This document shows positions 18,331-25,688 of a DNA stretch of 64,000 nucleotides, one piece after another. A program made the position numbers and the translations under genes. The notes under the pieces were generated by a model. The model saw nothing but the letters and a program-made list of their open reading frames with translations. It did no database searches and was not told the DNA's origin. Source of the DNA: Devosia sp. FJ2-5-3 (GTDB taxonomy: Bacteria > Pseudomonadota > Alphaproteobacteria > Rhizobiales > Devosiaceae). Location of the stretch: contig NZ_CP104007.1 in assembly GCF_029201545.1 (NCBI RefSeq), forward strand, positions 3,816,501 through 3,880,500, in the 5' to 3' direction. The first letter of the stretch is position 1. Each line of letters starts with the position of its first letter.

Positions 18331-18443
18331 GCCCCCCACCTAGCCTCCCCCTGGTAGGGGGAGGGATCTGCCGGTGGCTCATCGATATCGCCGCAAACGC
18401 GATCCGTCCCTCCCCCGTCTTCCGGGGGAGGTCAGGTGGGGGC
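18331..18443. repeat. bipartite hairpin repeat, GACCCCCACC family (copy 2, inverted core)
   Basis: The arms CCCCCCACCTAGCCTCCCCC and its complement at the right end match copy 1. The core CCGGTGGCTCATCGATATCG followed by CCGCAAACGCGATCCGTCCC corresponds to the reverse complement of the copy 1 core with a few changes. The two copies are thus the same element inserted in opposite orientation 2.8 kb apart. Confidence 0.75.
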
Positions 18444-18445
18444 TC

Positions 18446-19513
18446 CTAATCCCGCTTCCGGCTCAGTTCGATCATGCGCTCCACCGCGGCGCGGGCGGGG
18501 GCGATGAGTTCCTCGGGGACGATCACTTCCTCGGTCATGGTGTGGAGGCTCCACAAGACGTTCTCGAGATTGATGCGCTTCATGTGCGGGCAGATATTGC
18601 AGCCGCGCAGGAAGTCGACGCCGGTGGTTTCGCTCGCCACATTGTCCGACATGGAGCATTCGGTCACCATGACGACGCGGGCGGGCTTGGTCGACTTCAC
18701 CCAGTCGATCATGGCCGCGGTCGAGCCGGCAAAATCCACCGCGTCGATGACCTCGGGCGGACATTCGGGGTGGGCGATGATCTTGGCCGTCGGATAGGCG
18801 TGGCGCAGCTCGGAAATATCCTCGGCGGTGAAGGTCTCGTGGACCTCGCAGGCGCCGGCCCAAGTGATGATCTTCTTGTGCGTCTTCTTGGCGGTGTTCT
18901 GGGCCAGGTACTGGTCCGGGATCATGATGACCGTGTCACCCTCGACGCGATTGACGATGTCGAGCGCGTTGGAGGAGGTGCAGCACACATCGGTCACCGC
19001 CTTCACCGCGGCGGAGGTGTTCACATAGGTGACGACAGGCACGCCGGGATAATTGGCGCGCATCGCCATGACATCCTCGGCGGTGATGGATTCGGAGAGC
19101 GAGCAGCCGGCGCGGCTATCGGGGATGAGAACGGTCTTGGTCGGATTGAGCAGCTTCGAGGTTTCGGCCATGAAGTGCACGCCGCACTGCACGATCACCT
19201 GCTGGCGCACCTTGGTGGCTTCGATGGCCAGCTGCAGGCTGTCGCCCACCACGTCGGCGACGCCGTGATAGATCTGCGGCGTCTGGTAATTATGGGCAAG
19301 AATGACCGCGTCCTTCTCGGCCTTGAGCTTGTTGATCTGGAAAATCAGCGGCGCGTAATAGCTCCACTCGATCTCCGGGATCTGGTGCCTGACCCGGTCA
19401 AAGATCTTGTCCGTGGCCCGCTCGATGGCCTTGGAAAACTTCAGGTCGAAATGCTGGGCGAGGATCGCCCGCGCTTCGCTGAGCGGAGTTATTGCGTTGA
19501 TCGTCTGAACCAT
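18446..19513 (-). CDS. nadA: quinolinate synthase
   Basis: 355 aa. NadA condenses iminoaspartate with dihydroxyacetone phosphate to quinolinate in NAD synthesis, using a [4Fe-4S] cluster. Signatures: [77 protein letters not shown] and the C-terminal [16 protein letters not shown]. The three cluster-type cysteines (QCGVHF, VCCTS, NICPHM) are present. Start 19513 has GGAGGAAGG just upstream. Neither nadB nor nadC is beside it, so the NAD genes are not clustered here. Confidence 0.95.
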   Translation of the reverse strand: MVQTINAITPLSEARAILAQHFDLKFSKAIERATDKIFDRVRHQIPEIEWSYYAPLIFQINKLKAEKDAVILAHNYQTPQIYHGVADVVGDSLQLAIEATKVRQQVIVQCGVHFMAETSKLLNPTKTVLIPDSRAGCSLSESITAEDVMAMRANYPGVPVVTYVNTSAAVKAVTDVCCTSSNALDIVNRVEGDTVIMIPDQYLAQNTAKKTHKKIITWAGACEVHETFTAEDISELRHAYPTAKIIAHPECPPEVIDAVDFAGSTAAMIDWVKSTKPARVVMVTECSMSDNVASETTGVDFLRGCNICPHMKRINLENVLWSLHTMTEEVIVPEELIAPARAAVERMIELSRKRD

Positions 19514-19644
19514 GGGCCCTTCCTCCGCACAAGTGTGCCGGAACCTAGGTATTTTCACCTTTCTTTTCAATGAACGCTCTTGCAGCTTTTGGAGGCAAGT
19601 CCTAACCCTTGCGCTGAGTTTTCTGAGCCAGACGAGGATCGTCC

Positions 19645-20280
19645 ATGCCGCAAGACGCCAATGCCATCCGTTCCATCCTGACGCTGGCCCCCGTGGTCCC
19701 GGTCATCATCCTCGATGATGTCTCCAAGGCGCGGCCCCTTGCCGAGGCGCTGGTAGCAGGCGGATTGCCTATTCTCGAAGTGACGCTGCGCACGCCCAAT
19801 GCGCTCAAGGTCATGGAAGAAATGGCCAAGGTCACCGGCGCCATCGTCGGTTCGGGCACGGTGCGCAATAGCGTGCATATGCGCGCCTCGGTCGATGTGG
19901 GCTGCCGCTTCATGGTTTCGCCCGGCGCCTCGCCGCGCCTGCTCGATGCGGCCGACGACGTCTCCATCCCGCTGCTGCCGGGCATCGGCACCCCGACCGA
20001 AGCCATGGCCGCTGCCGAGCGCGGTTATTCATTCCTCAAATTCTTCCCCGCCGAAGCGCTGGGCGGCGCGCCGGTGCTCAAGGCCTTTGCCTCGCCCCTG
20101 CCCGACATCACTTTCTGCCCCACGGGCGGCATCGACGCGGTAAAAGCCAAGACCTATCTCAGCCTGCCCAATGTTATCTGCGTCGGCGGCTCGTGGGTCA
20201 TGCCCAATGACGCCATCGAAAGCGGCGACTTCGCCCGCATCGAAACCCTGGCCCGAGAAGCCAGCGCCCTGCGCGGCTAA
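19645..20280 (+). CDS. eda: KDPG aldolase (2-dehydro-3-deoxy-6-phosphogluconate aldolase)
   Basis: 211 aa, normal length. It cleaves KDPG to pyruvate and glyceraldehyde 3-phosphate in the Entner-Doudoroff pathway. The active-site Glu is in [11 protein letters not shown], the phosphate loop in GSGTVRN, the Schiff-base Lys in [13 protein letters not shown], and FCPTGGI follows. All are intact. No edd or zwf is adjacent. The accessory island begins about 150-350 bp after its stop, so this is the last core gene on the left side. Confidence 0.93.
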   Translation: MPQDANAIRSILTLAPVVPVIILDDVSKARPLAEALVAGGLPILEVTLRTPNALKVMEEMAKVTGAIVGSGTVRNSVHMRASVDVGCRFMVSPGASPRLLDAADDVSIPLLPGIGTPTEAMAAAERGYSFLKFFPAEALGGAPVLKAFASPLPDITFCPTGGIDAVKAKTYLSLPNVICVGGSWVMPNDAIESGDFARIETLAREASALRG

Positions 20281-20433
20281 GCGGGGGGGGGCGGAGCAGG
20301 AGCACCTAAAAGCTCCTGCCACCCACTACAAATGCGCCTTCACGTCAAAACCGCGCATTTTCAAAGTCTTCTAACCAATTTAGCGGCGCTTTTTTGGGGC
20401 CAGAAAGCCAGCAGGGGAGTTACGAAAACTCCT
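20281..20433. other. left flank of the island, no gene seen
   Basis: It holds no convincing gene, tRNA or tmRNA. It contains GGAGTTAC (20416-20423), an inverted copy of the GTAACTCC core of the direct repeats that follow. If the recombinase uses an attachment site nearby, it should be in or near this stretch, but I could not find a matching direct repeat by eye at the right side of the island. Confidence 0.4.
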
Positions 20434-20496
20434 CTGTAACTCGTCGTGACGTCACTGTAACTCCCCATGACGTCGCCGTAACTCCTCATAACTCCC
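20434..20496 (+). repeat. three tandem 21-bp direct repeats upstream of the recombinase gene
   Basis: Units at 20434-20454, 20455-20475 and 20476-20496 abut exactly. Each begins CTGTAACTC or CCGTAACTC. Units 1 and 2 continue into TGACGTC; unit 3 diverges at that end. The spacing of two helical turns on one DNA face is typical of arrays bound by a protein (excisionase or regulator arm sites, or iterons). They end about 140 bp before the recombinase start. Confidence 0.65.
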
Positions 20497-20637
20497 CACC
20501 TCTCTCAAATGCATGGTTTTGCGGGCCTCCCCGCCCCCTGACCGACCTTCGAACTGTGATCCATCGGAGAGGTCTTGTTGTGCCTTGCAATCCTCGCCCG
20601 CAAACTCGAACAGCATCGAGTAACGGGGGGAGAACAG

Positions 20638-21693
20638 ATGGATCGGCGCGATTGTACGGGCAGACTCCCCAGCAGGAGTGCTCAAACGACGGCAGCATAT
20701 GAAGGCCGATATCATCAGCTCTACGGACAGGCCGTGCGGGAGCGCATTGGAGCCTCTGATGTTGCGGGTGTCGTAGAATGGTTCTGCGACCAGCACGGGC
20801 GCTGGGCGCAGAGCACGATCAGGCAGTATCGCGCCACCCTAATGCAGCGGGTTGAGTGGGAGAATCTGCATGCTGACGCCCGTGACTGGTTGGAGGGCAG
20901 GTTGCGCAAGGGGCCGGAGCCAAAGCGCAAGGGCCCGCGCAAGACCTCTGCCCGGAAACGCAAAAGCCTGCCGCGCGAGGAGTTTAAGCGCATCGCGCTG
21001 GTGACCAGCCAGTCAGAGCATCCTGATGATCGTCTGCTGACGGGCCTTCTCAGCTTTGGCGTGGTGCTGTGCCTGAGGCCAGGGGAGTACCACTCTGCCC
21101 GTCTGTCGGATAGCACCCTGATCGTGCAGAACGCCAAGGCCAGCAATGGGCGCGCCAACGGACTCGAGCGTCAAATCGACATTAGCGGGCTTAGAGAGGT
21201 CACCATCTCCGAGCTCAGGACCTTTCTTGAGCTCCTGCGCAAAGCCGCCCAGGCTGCCGGCAGCATCAAGCGCCTCCACAACAGGCTGGCAGCGCGCCTG
21301 GCGCGTCGCTGCAAACGGGTCGGCATCCGTCGGGTGAGCCTTTACACCCTGCGGCACGTTGGCCTGGCCACAGCCAAGAACTCCATGTCCCCGGTAGAGG
21401 TCGCGGCTGCTGCAGGTCATGCCTCGGTGCGGACCGCAGTCACCAGCTACGCCAAGAAGCGTTTTGGCTGGAAGATCAAGTGGGTTTGCAGGCCCTTGCC
21501 GGTCAGCATTGCGGCCGTGGGCGGCATCAACAAGACATTCCGGCCGCGTCAGTCCCCTACGCCCGTTGAATATTTTCCGGCCACAGAAGACGCATTCCTG
21601 CCCGACTGGGTGCCATCTCCGGGTTGGGACTTGCCAGAACCGGACATTGACGATGATCCGGACCGCGACGGCTTTGCCCCTCGCTTTTTCTAG
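20638..21693 (+). CDS. tyrosine-recombinase-type integrase
   Basis: 351 aa. Residues about 25-95 look like the SAM-like core-binding domain (AYEGRYHQLYGQAV, WAQSTIRQYRATL). The catalytic part has VLCLRPGEYHSARL (Arg I), VSLYTLRHVGLATAKNSMSPVEVAAAAGHASVRTAVTSYAKKRFGWK (Arg II, His-containing GH, Tyr nucleophile). The first His of the usual HxxR box is replaced (YTLR). A C-terminal tail of about 70 residues is acidic and proline-rich. Start ATG 20638 has GGGGGAG about six bases upstream; upstream in-frame TTGs are possible. As the first gene of the island it probably mediated integration. Confidence 0.75.
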   Translation: MDRRDCTGRLPSRSAQTTAAYEGRYHQLYGQAVRERIGASDVAGVVEWFCDQHGRWAQSTIRQYRATLMQRVEWENLHADARDWLEGRLRKGPEPKRKGPRKTSARKRKSLPREEFKRIALVTSQSEHPDDRLLTGLLSFGVVLCLRPGEYHSARLSDSTLIVQNAKASNGRANGLERQIDISGLREVTISELRTFLELLRKAAQAAGSIKRLHNRLAARLARRCKRVGIRRVSLYTLRHVGLATAKNSMSPVEVAAAAGHASVRTAVTSYAKKRFGWKIKWVCRPLPVSIAAVGGINKTFRPRQSPTPVEYFPATEDAFLPDWVPSPGWDLPEPDIDDDPDRDGFAPRFF

Positions 21694-21936
21694 AGCTCTG
21701 CCGGCAACCGAGGCGTCACGGTGCTTGCCGCCCCCGTCGCCTGCCGCGCCGTTAACGCTACGTTAACCGTATCTGAATTTTGATCCTTGTCAGAACGAAG
21801 CGGGAACTTATCTTGAGGATAACGGCCCAATTTCGTGCCGTCCGGTCTTCTTGCCCCTGGGGCAAGAGACGGCCGTTGAAACCGGTGGAACGGTTCCAGC
21901 GGCCTGACCGCAACAGACCTTTGTTGGAGGCCTATT
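21694..21936. other. intergenic, leader of the next gene
   Basis: 243 bp with no gene. GGCGTCACGG... and CGTTAACGCTACGTTAACCG are AT/GC-mixed and could hold a promoter (TTAACG repeated at 21751 and 21763), but I see no firm box. The end holds TTGGAGG, the RBS of the gene at 21937. Confidence 0.35.
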
Positions 21937-22473
21937 ATGGCTAGCCGTATTTTCAATGCTTGCGATCTCGCAGGCAAGCCCTTTCCCTTTGCCTTCAACC
22001 ATTCTCAGTTTGACGGCGCACGCCCGATCGAACGCGATGGTCTTGTCCATAGTCCGCATGTGAAACCTGAGGTCCAGGTGCAGGTCCTGGCCCTGGTCGA
22101 CGCCACCGGCTCGCCCAGCCTCGGCGACTGCATTCATGCCCTCGAAGGCCTTCCGGCGCCACTGGCGGCGATCCTCGACATGGCCAAGGCCGGGTACCTC
22201 GATATCGAGGCGGGCGTGTTGTCCCAGCATCTGGCTGTCTCCCGTGGCCGTGCGAGCATGGCGTCTGGCGGCAATGGAGGGGGCGACGACGATGACGGCA
22301 CCAAAGATCGCGAAGGGCGGAAGCCCGCGGCGCCTAGTTTTCGTCACCTGAGCCCTGAGGCAGCCAGGAGCCTCGAGGGCAGCGCGGTGTCCGCCGCCCG
22401 TCTCAGCATGAAGCTGACCCCCTCGCCCCTGCGTGCGGACGTCTTCGTCCTCAATCGCCTGGGGTTGGCGTAG
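21937..22473 (+). CDS. uncharacterised island protein
   Basis: 178 aa, unassigned. The ATG has a strong GGAGG seven bases upstream. Residues about 45-100 (QVLALVDATGSPSLGDCIHALEGLPAPLAAILDMAKAGYLDIEAGVLSQ) have the rhythm of a winged-helix: a helix pair followed by GYLDIEAG as the wing strand. The segment GGNGGGDDDDGTKDREGRKP (about 110-129) is a charged linker. The C-terminal 40 residues are unremarkable. It lies just upstream of the GIY-YIG-like gene with no gap (TAG then GTG), so the two are co-transcribed. DNA binding is a guess from the pattern only. Confidence 0.6.
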   Translation: MASRIFNACDLAGKPFPFAFNHSQFDGARPIERDGLVHSPHVKPEVQVQVLALVDATGSPSLGDCIHALEGLPAPLAAILDMAKAGYLDIEAGVLSQHLAVSRGRASMASGGNGGGDDDDGTKDREGRKPAAPSFRHLSPEAARSLEGSAVSAARLSMKLTPSPLRADVFVLNRLGLA

Positions 22474-23080
22474 GTGCGACCCGGAGGTTCCCTCGACCGT
22501 CCGGTCATCTATCTCGGCCTCTCCGGCAAGCATGCCTATGTCGGCATGTCCGGCAAGGGCTGTGACCGTCTGCGGGCGCCACACCTTGCCGGCTATGGCA
22601 AGATGATCGCCATCACCGATGCGTGCAATTCTATGACGCGCGATCAAGCCCTGGTCGTCAAACGCATCCTGGGGCTCTCCATTGCCGACATGCCCGACCA
22701 TACGCTTGACTGCGAGCTGCCCCAGGGCGGGTCGTGCTCGCGGGCCGACTATCTTGCCCTGCGCCGGTTTGTCGGGGAGGCTGGTGTGCGAGGCCGGCAT
22801 CGCCTTCCACCGACAGACGCCCCGCGACCTCCTCGCTGGTCCCGTCAGCATGCCCGACATCCTCTGCACCGACGATCTCGACGGCGAGCTCGAGCACGTC
22901 CTGGAATCGGTCGGGATCGAGGCGAGGGCAGTCGAGGCAGACAATGGCGCCTGGCTGGTCAAGGCGGGCAGCGAGGTGCGCGTTGATCCGGTCTCCTCGG
23001 CGGGCTCGGTGGTGATGAGCCTGCGCCATGAAGTGGATTTTTCCGGCGTGCTGAAGCGCAAGGCGGCCACTATCATCTGA
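22474..23080 (+). pseudogene. GIY-YIG-like nuclease gene interrupted by a +1 frameshift
   Basis: The first frame from GTG 22474 gives about 105 sensible residues: VIYLGLSGKHAYVGMSGKGC then DRLRAPHLAGYGKM, and DQALVVKRILGLSI. IYL...YVG followed by an Arg and a helix matches the GIY-YIG nuclease core. After about 22775 this frame turns Arg/Pro-rich (HPLHRRSRRRARARPG), typical of wrong-frame reading. The next frame continues as VCEAGIAFHRQTPRDLLAGP, then EADNGAWLVKAGSEVRVDPVS up to the TGA at 23080, similar in style to the DUF4357 tail of such nucleases. A GTG at 22784 preceded by GGGGAGG (three-base spacing) could instead start a second protein. Broken gene, sequencing error, or two overlapping genes cannot be told apart here. 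Confidence 0.5.
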
Positions 23081-23613
23081 CCCGCAATTTGCGCTTTGCC
23101 TCGGCCTCGGCGGCCGGCAATTTTGTCACCGGCGCAAAGTACCCCAACTTGTAGAACCAGGGTCATTTTCATATGCCGACTTGCTGCGGTGTGATTGGAG
23201 GGTGGGCCGGCGGAGGGGCCACCAATTAGCGGAGGAGCCGGACCACCCTGACCAGGGCTTTTTTTGGGACACTGCCTCTTAGCTTGATAGACCACTCGGT
23301 ACCCAATGACCTTCGTTGTTTGCACCGAGAGACCGTCAAGATGTTAGTAGCGTTGATCACCATGTGGTGGCAGCTCTCCATCCCCGTTGCCGGCACGAAC
23401 ATACCCCCGCCAGTTCTGACACTCCGGAGAATTTCCTCGCCGGCGGACCAAGCAGCACTCAGGAATATCGCTTCTTGCCGCTGAGATCGCCCAGCGAACT
23501 CACATGGTGCGACGGCAGAGAAGGGAGCAGCCATAAGCGACCGCGTTATCCTTTATAACGCAGTAGTGCGCTTGGGGCGGGAAGGGCACTCGGACCCCGA
23601 GGATGTCCTATGA
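23081..23613. other. 533-bp gap without a convincing gene
   Basis: Short open frames exist on both strands but show no motif, RBS or codon bias. The only structure I find is the inverted repeat at 23543-23561. It may be a remnant of a lost gene or a transcription start/stop region for the flanking convergent units. Confidence 0.4.
23543..23561. promoter_or_regulatory. inverted repeat GCGTTAT-N5-ATAACGC
   Basis: Perfect seven-base arms around CCTTT. It lies about 50 bp beyond the stop of the XRE gene at 23614. There is no T-run, so it is more likely a protein site than a terminator. The same arm sequence forms the palindrome at 32035-32046 upstream of modA. Confidence 0.35.
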
Positions 23614-23898
23614 TTAGTTCTTTTCCGAACCAGCATCCTTAGGCAGAAGGGACTCCGGTCCTACCCACCCCTCAGGCATGACTACTCCGAAGCCCTTACC
23701 AGGCAACTCTGGGAGAAAGGTCACACCCTGCCTCTCGAATGCCTCTTGGACAGCCCTTGTCGTTTTCAGGGTGGTGTCGCCACCGGTCTCCATTTTCGCG
23801 ACTGACCTCTCGCTCACACCGGCGAGTTTAGCCATCTCCCTTTGACTCATGTCATTGGCGATTCTGATGGCCTTCAGGATGCGAAAATTGGTCTTCAT
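23614..23898 (-). CDS. XRE-family repressor-type regulator
   Basis: 94 aa from ATG 23898 (MKTNFRILKAIRIANDMSQ). The HTH is residues about 5-55: MSQREMAKLAGVSERSVAKMETGG, then TTLKTTRAVQEAFERQGVTFLPE, the usual ending of small rhizobial XRE proteins. An upstream TTG would add 17 residues but has no RBS. It is divergent from the four-gene operon at 24069 and a nested palindrome lies between them, so it probably represses that operon and itself, in the manner of toxin-antitoxin or phage repressors. Base composition here is visibly less GC-rich than in the core genes. Confidence 0.8.
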   Translation of the reverse strand: MKTNFRILKAIRIANDMSQREMAKLAGVSERSVAKMETGGDTTLKTTRAVQEAFERQGVTFLPELPGKGFGVVMPEGWVGPESLLPKDAGSEKN

Positions 23899-23967
23899 GG
23901 ACTTGGCATGGCACACCAATTCTGCGCCTGCCAGCTTCAACGAGCCCAATTATCCAGCAGCACTCCT

Positions 23968-24009
23968 ATTTGCAACGACACTGCAAAAAAATGCAGTGAA
24001 ACTGCAAAT
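23968..24009. promoter_or_regulatory. nested palindromic operator between the XRE gene and the divergent operon
   Basis: The inner palindrome CACTGCA-N6-TGCAGTG (23979-23998) has perfect seven-base arms. Outer arms ATTTGCA (23968-23974) and TGCAAAT (24003-24009) form a second, larger inverted pair around it. Four TGCA-containing half-sites thus lie within 42 bp, midway in the 170-bp divergent promoter region, which fits cooperative binding by the XRE protein. Confidence 0.65.
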
Positions 24010-24068
24010 TATGCTTTACTGCTTTCCGCTGCGCGCGTACCCAAGATTGCAAAGCAGGCCCGGTCCGC

Positions 24069-24482
24069 ATGTCCAACCGAATCGTCCGCGCATTGGAGAA
24101 GCTAATGCTCAATCTCGAACAATCGGGTTTTGACGATCCCGCCGCCGCAAAACTTGAGGCGACGAGAGCCCGGTCGCTTGCGGATGATTTGGATAGCCTT
24201 CTAGCTGGCACGTTCCCATTCAGAGATCGGCTTGCCAAAGCGCCGCTGATTGAGCGTTGGAAGGTCGTCGCAGCCCGAGTGCCGGTTTTGCACGGGGTGG
24301 CAATTAATCACTCATCCGCCAGCGGCCCGATTTCAATGTTCACTACCGCTCCACTGGTGGTTGCGGCCGAGGGTCAGCGCTGGATTAGATGCGGCGATGG
24401 CTTTTGGCGGCTTGGAGGCATGGAGGATGGGAAGCACTTCCCACGGAACGAGCCGAGTCCTCATCTCCGGGAGTGGAGCTGA
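24069..24482 (+). CDS. small protein A1, DUF6634-like, first of a tandem pair
   Basis: 137 aa, function unknown. A helical N-terminus (IVRALEKLMLNLEQSGFDDPAAAKLEATRARSLADDLDSLLAG) leads into APLIERWKVVAARVPVLHGVAINH, then LVVAAEGQRWIRCGDGFWRLG, a beta-rich end. The same three blocks appear in the next gene, so the pair arose by duplication. The pattern resembles DUF6634 of rhizobia, recalled from memory rather than searched. First gene after the palindromic operator. Its TGA overlaps the next ATG by one base (TGATG). No signal peptide, membrane helix or obvious catalytic residues are visible. Confidence 0.7.
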   Translation: MSNRIVRALEKLMLNLEQSGFDDPAAAKLEATRARSLADDLDSLLAGTFPFRDRLAKAPLIERWKVVAARVPVLHGVAINHSSASGPISMFTTAPLVVAAEGQRWIRCGDGFWRLGGMEDGKHFPRNEPSPHLREWS

Positions 24483-24832
24483 TGCTCTTGTTCGACAATG
24501 CCGGACTGGCTGACGCCGCGGCGGCGTGGGCGGAGATCGAAAAGCTCGAGGCACTAGCTCACGACCTACGAAGGATGCTGCGGGGCGACGGCCCATCATC
24601 CGGTGAACTGGACGCTGCGCCCCTGATCTCATCTTGGATCGCGGTCGACCGCGAAGTGCCCGCCTTAGTCGGTAAGGTTGGCAATCATCCCATTCTTCAT
24701 GGGCCACGCACAGTCCAAACCAGTGAGGTCGTGGTCTGGAACGTCCACAAAGGGTGGGTGCGAACAAGCTCTCGCTACTACAAACTGGGAGAGGTTTTCG
24801 GACCGAAGAAGTCGCCAACGGGTGGAACATGA
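24482..24832 (+). CDS. small protein A2, paralogue of A1 (DUF6634-like)
   Basis: 116 aa. It repeats the A1 plan: LEALAHDLRRMLRGDGPSSG, then DAAPLISSWIAVDREVPALVGKVGNHPILHG, then TSEVVVWNVHKGWVRTSSRYYKLGEVFG. Compared with A1, APLI..W..V...VP.L.G and the G(W/R)...R...YY/FWRLG end are shared. It starts at the ATG that overlaps the A1 stop and ends overlapping the phosphoesterase start by four bases (ATGA), so A1, A2 and B1 are translationally coupled. Function unknown. The tight coupling suggests the small proteins act with the phosphoesterases. Confidence 0.7.
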   Translation: MLLFDNAGLADAAAAWAEIEKLEALAHDLRRMLRGDGPSSGELDAAPLISSWIAVDREVPALVGKVGNHPILHGPRTVQTSEVVVWNVHKGWVRTSSRYYKLGEVFGPKKSPTGGT

Positions 24833-25686
24833 CGCGAATTCTGGTCCTTTCAGATCTCCACCAGGAATTCACCCGAGGTCCTCTCGTTGCGTCGACGCAG
24901 CTGTTTCTGCCGAAACCAGTTGCCGACGACATCGATGTTGTCGTTATCGCTGGGGACGTCGATGTTCCGGCAGTTCGCTCGCTGGAATGGATTGCCCGCA
25001 ACTTCTCCAGGGTTCCGGTGGTCTATGTCCTTGGAAATCACGATTACTACCAGTTTCAAACCGCTGGAAAATCGCCTCCCACAGAAATGCAAACCTATTT
25101 GCAGGTTCTCGAGAGCGCACGTGATCGGGCGAAGGAACTGGGTATTCATCTCCTCGAGAATGACACAGTGGAGATAGCTGACACTCGCTTTATTGGCGCC
25201 ACCCTATGGACGGACTTCCGGCTGACTTACAACCCTCCAATCTTTGAGAGAATGCGCGTCGCCCAAGGTCGCAATGGGATGAACGACTACCGTCGTATCA
25301 AGCGTCCCTCGCAGCGACATCCCGAGCAACGGCGGCCGATGCGCCCGATCGATACCATCAATCTTCACATTGGCTCTCTAAATCATATTTGGGCGGCGCT
25401 CAGAGAGCCGTTCGCGGGCGCAAAAGTCGTCGTGAGCCATCATGCGCCACACCCGATGTCGCTCCCCTCTCAGAACTTTGGTAGCCTGGATCACTGTTAC
25501 GCAAGCGACCTGACTCCAACGCTCCTCCGGCCCGACGCGCCGGATCTGTGGATCCACGGTCACGTCCATAAAAGCTCGGATTACGTGATCGGCAAAACGA
25601 GGATCGTTGCCAATCCGCGGGGGTACCGCTTTACCCAGGACGGGTACGCGCAAGGCTTCGATCCAGATTTAGTCGTCGAGGTCTAG
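24829..25686 (+). CDS. calcineurin-like metallophosphoesterase B1
   Basis: 285 aa. All metal-binding blocks are present: ILVLSDLHQEF (DxH), VVIAGDVDVP (GD), YVLGNHDYYQF (GNHD), VVSHHAPHP (second His block) and LWIHGHVHKSSDY (GHxH). The C-terminus has TRIVANPRGYRF then QGFDPDLVVEV, repeated in B2. An extra segment (about 150-185, with MNDYRRIKRPSQRHPEQRR) is rich in Arg and may contact nucleic acid or a phosphate. Substrates of this superfamily range from nucleotides and RNA to phospholipids, so the target is open. Four-base overlap with A2. Confidence 0.88.
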   Translation: MTRILVLSDLHQEFTRGPLVASTQLFLPKPVADDIDVVVIAGDVDVPAVRSLEWIARNFSRVPVVYVLGNHDYYQFQTAGKSPPTEMQTYLQVLESARDRAKELGIHLLENDTVEIADTRFIGATLWTDFRLTYNPPIFERMRVAQGRNGMNDYRRIKRPSQRHPEQRRPMRPIDTINLHIGSLNHIWAALREPFAGAKVVVSHHAPHPMSLPSQNFGSLDHCYASDLTPTLLRPDAPDLWIHGHVHKSSDYVIGKTRIVANPRGYRFTQDGYAQGFDPDLVVEV

Positions 25687-25688
25687 CG

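Noticed and set aside
20281..20400. tRNA gene as integration site beside the recombinase
   Set aside because: I looked for a cloverleaf and a 3' CCA-adjacent T-arm sequence and found none; nor near 31.9-32.1 kb.
20434..20496. CRISPR array
   Set aside because: The three units abut with no spacers, and no cas genes are present in the window.
22790..22986. Arg/Pro-rich extension of the first frame of the GIY-YIG-like gene
   Set aside because: Composition (runs of Arg, Pro, His) is what a GC-rich gene gives in the wrong frame; the adjacent frame holds the sensible continuation.
23226..23534. Possible genes on either strand in the 23.1-23.6 kb gap
   Set aside because: No RBS, motif or codon bias, and overlapping alternatives in several frames are equally likely.
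24069..24832. A1 and A2 as a single gene split by a frameshift
   Set aside because: Each has a full copy of the same three conserved blocks and its own start and stop with a TGATG overlap, so they are tandem paralogues, not halves of one protein.
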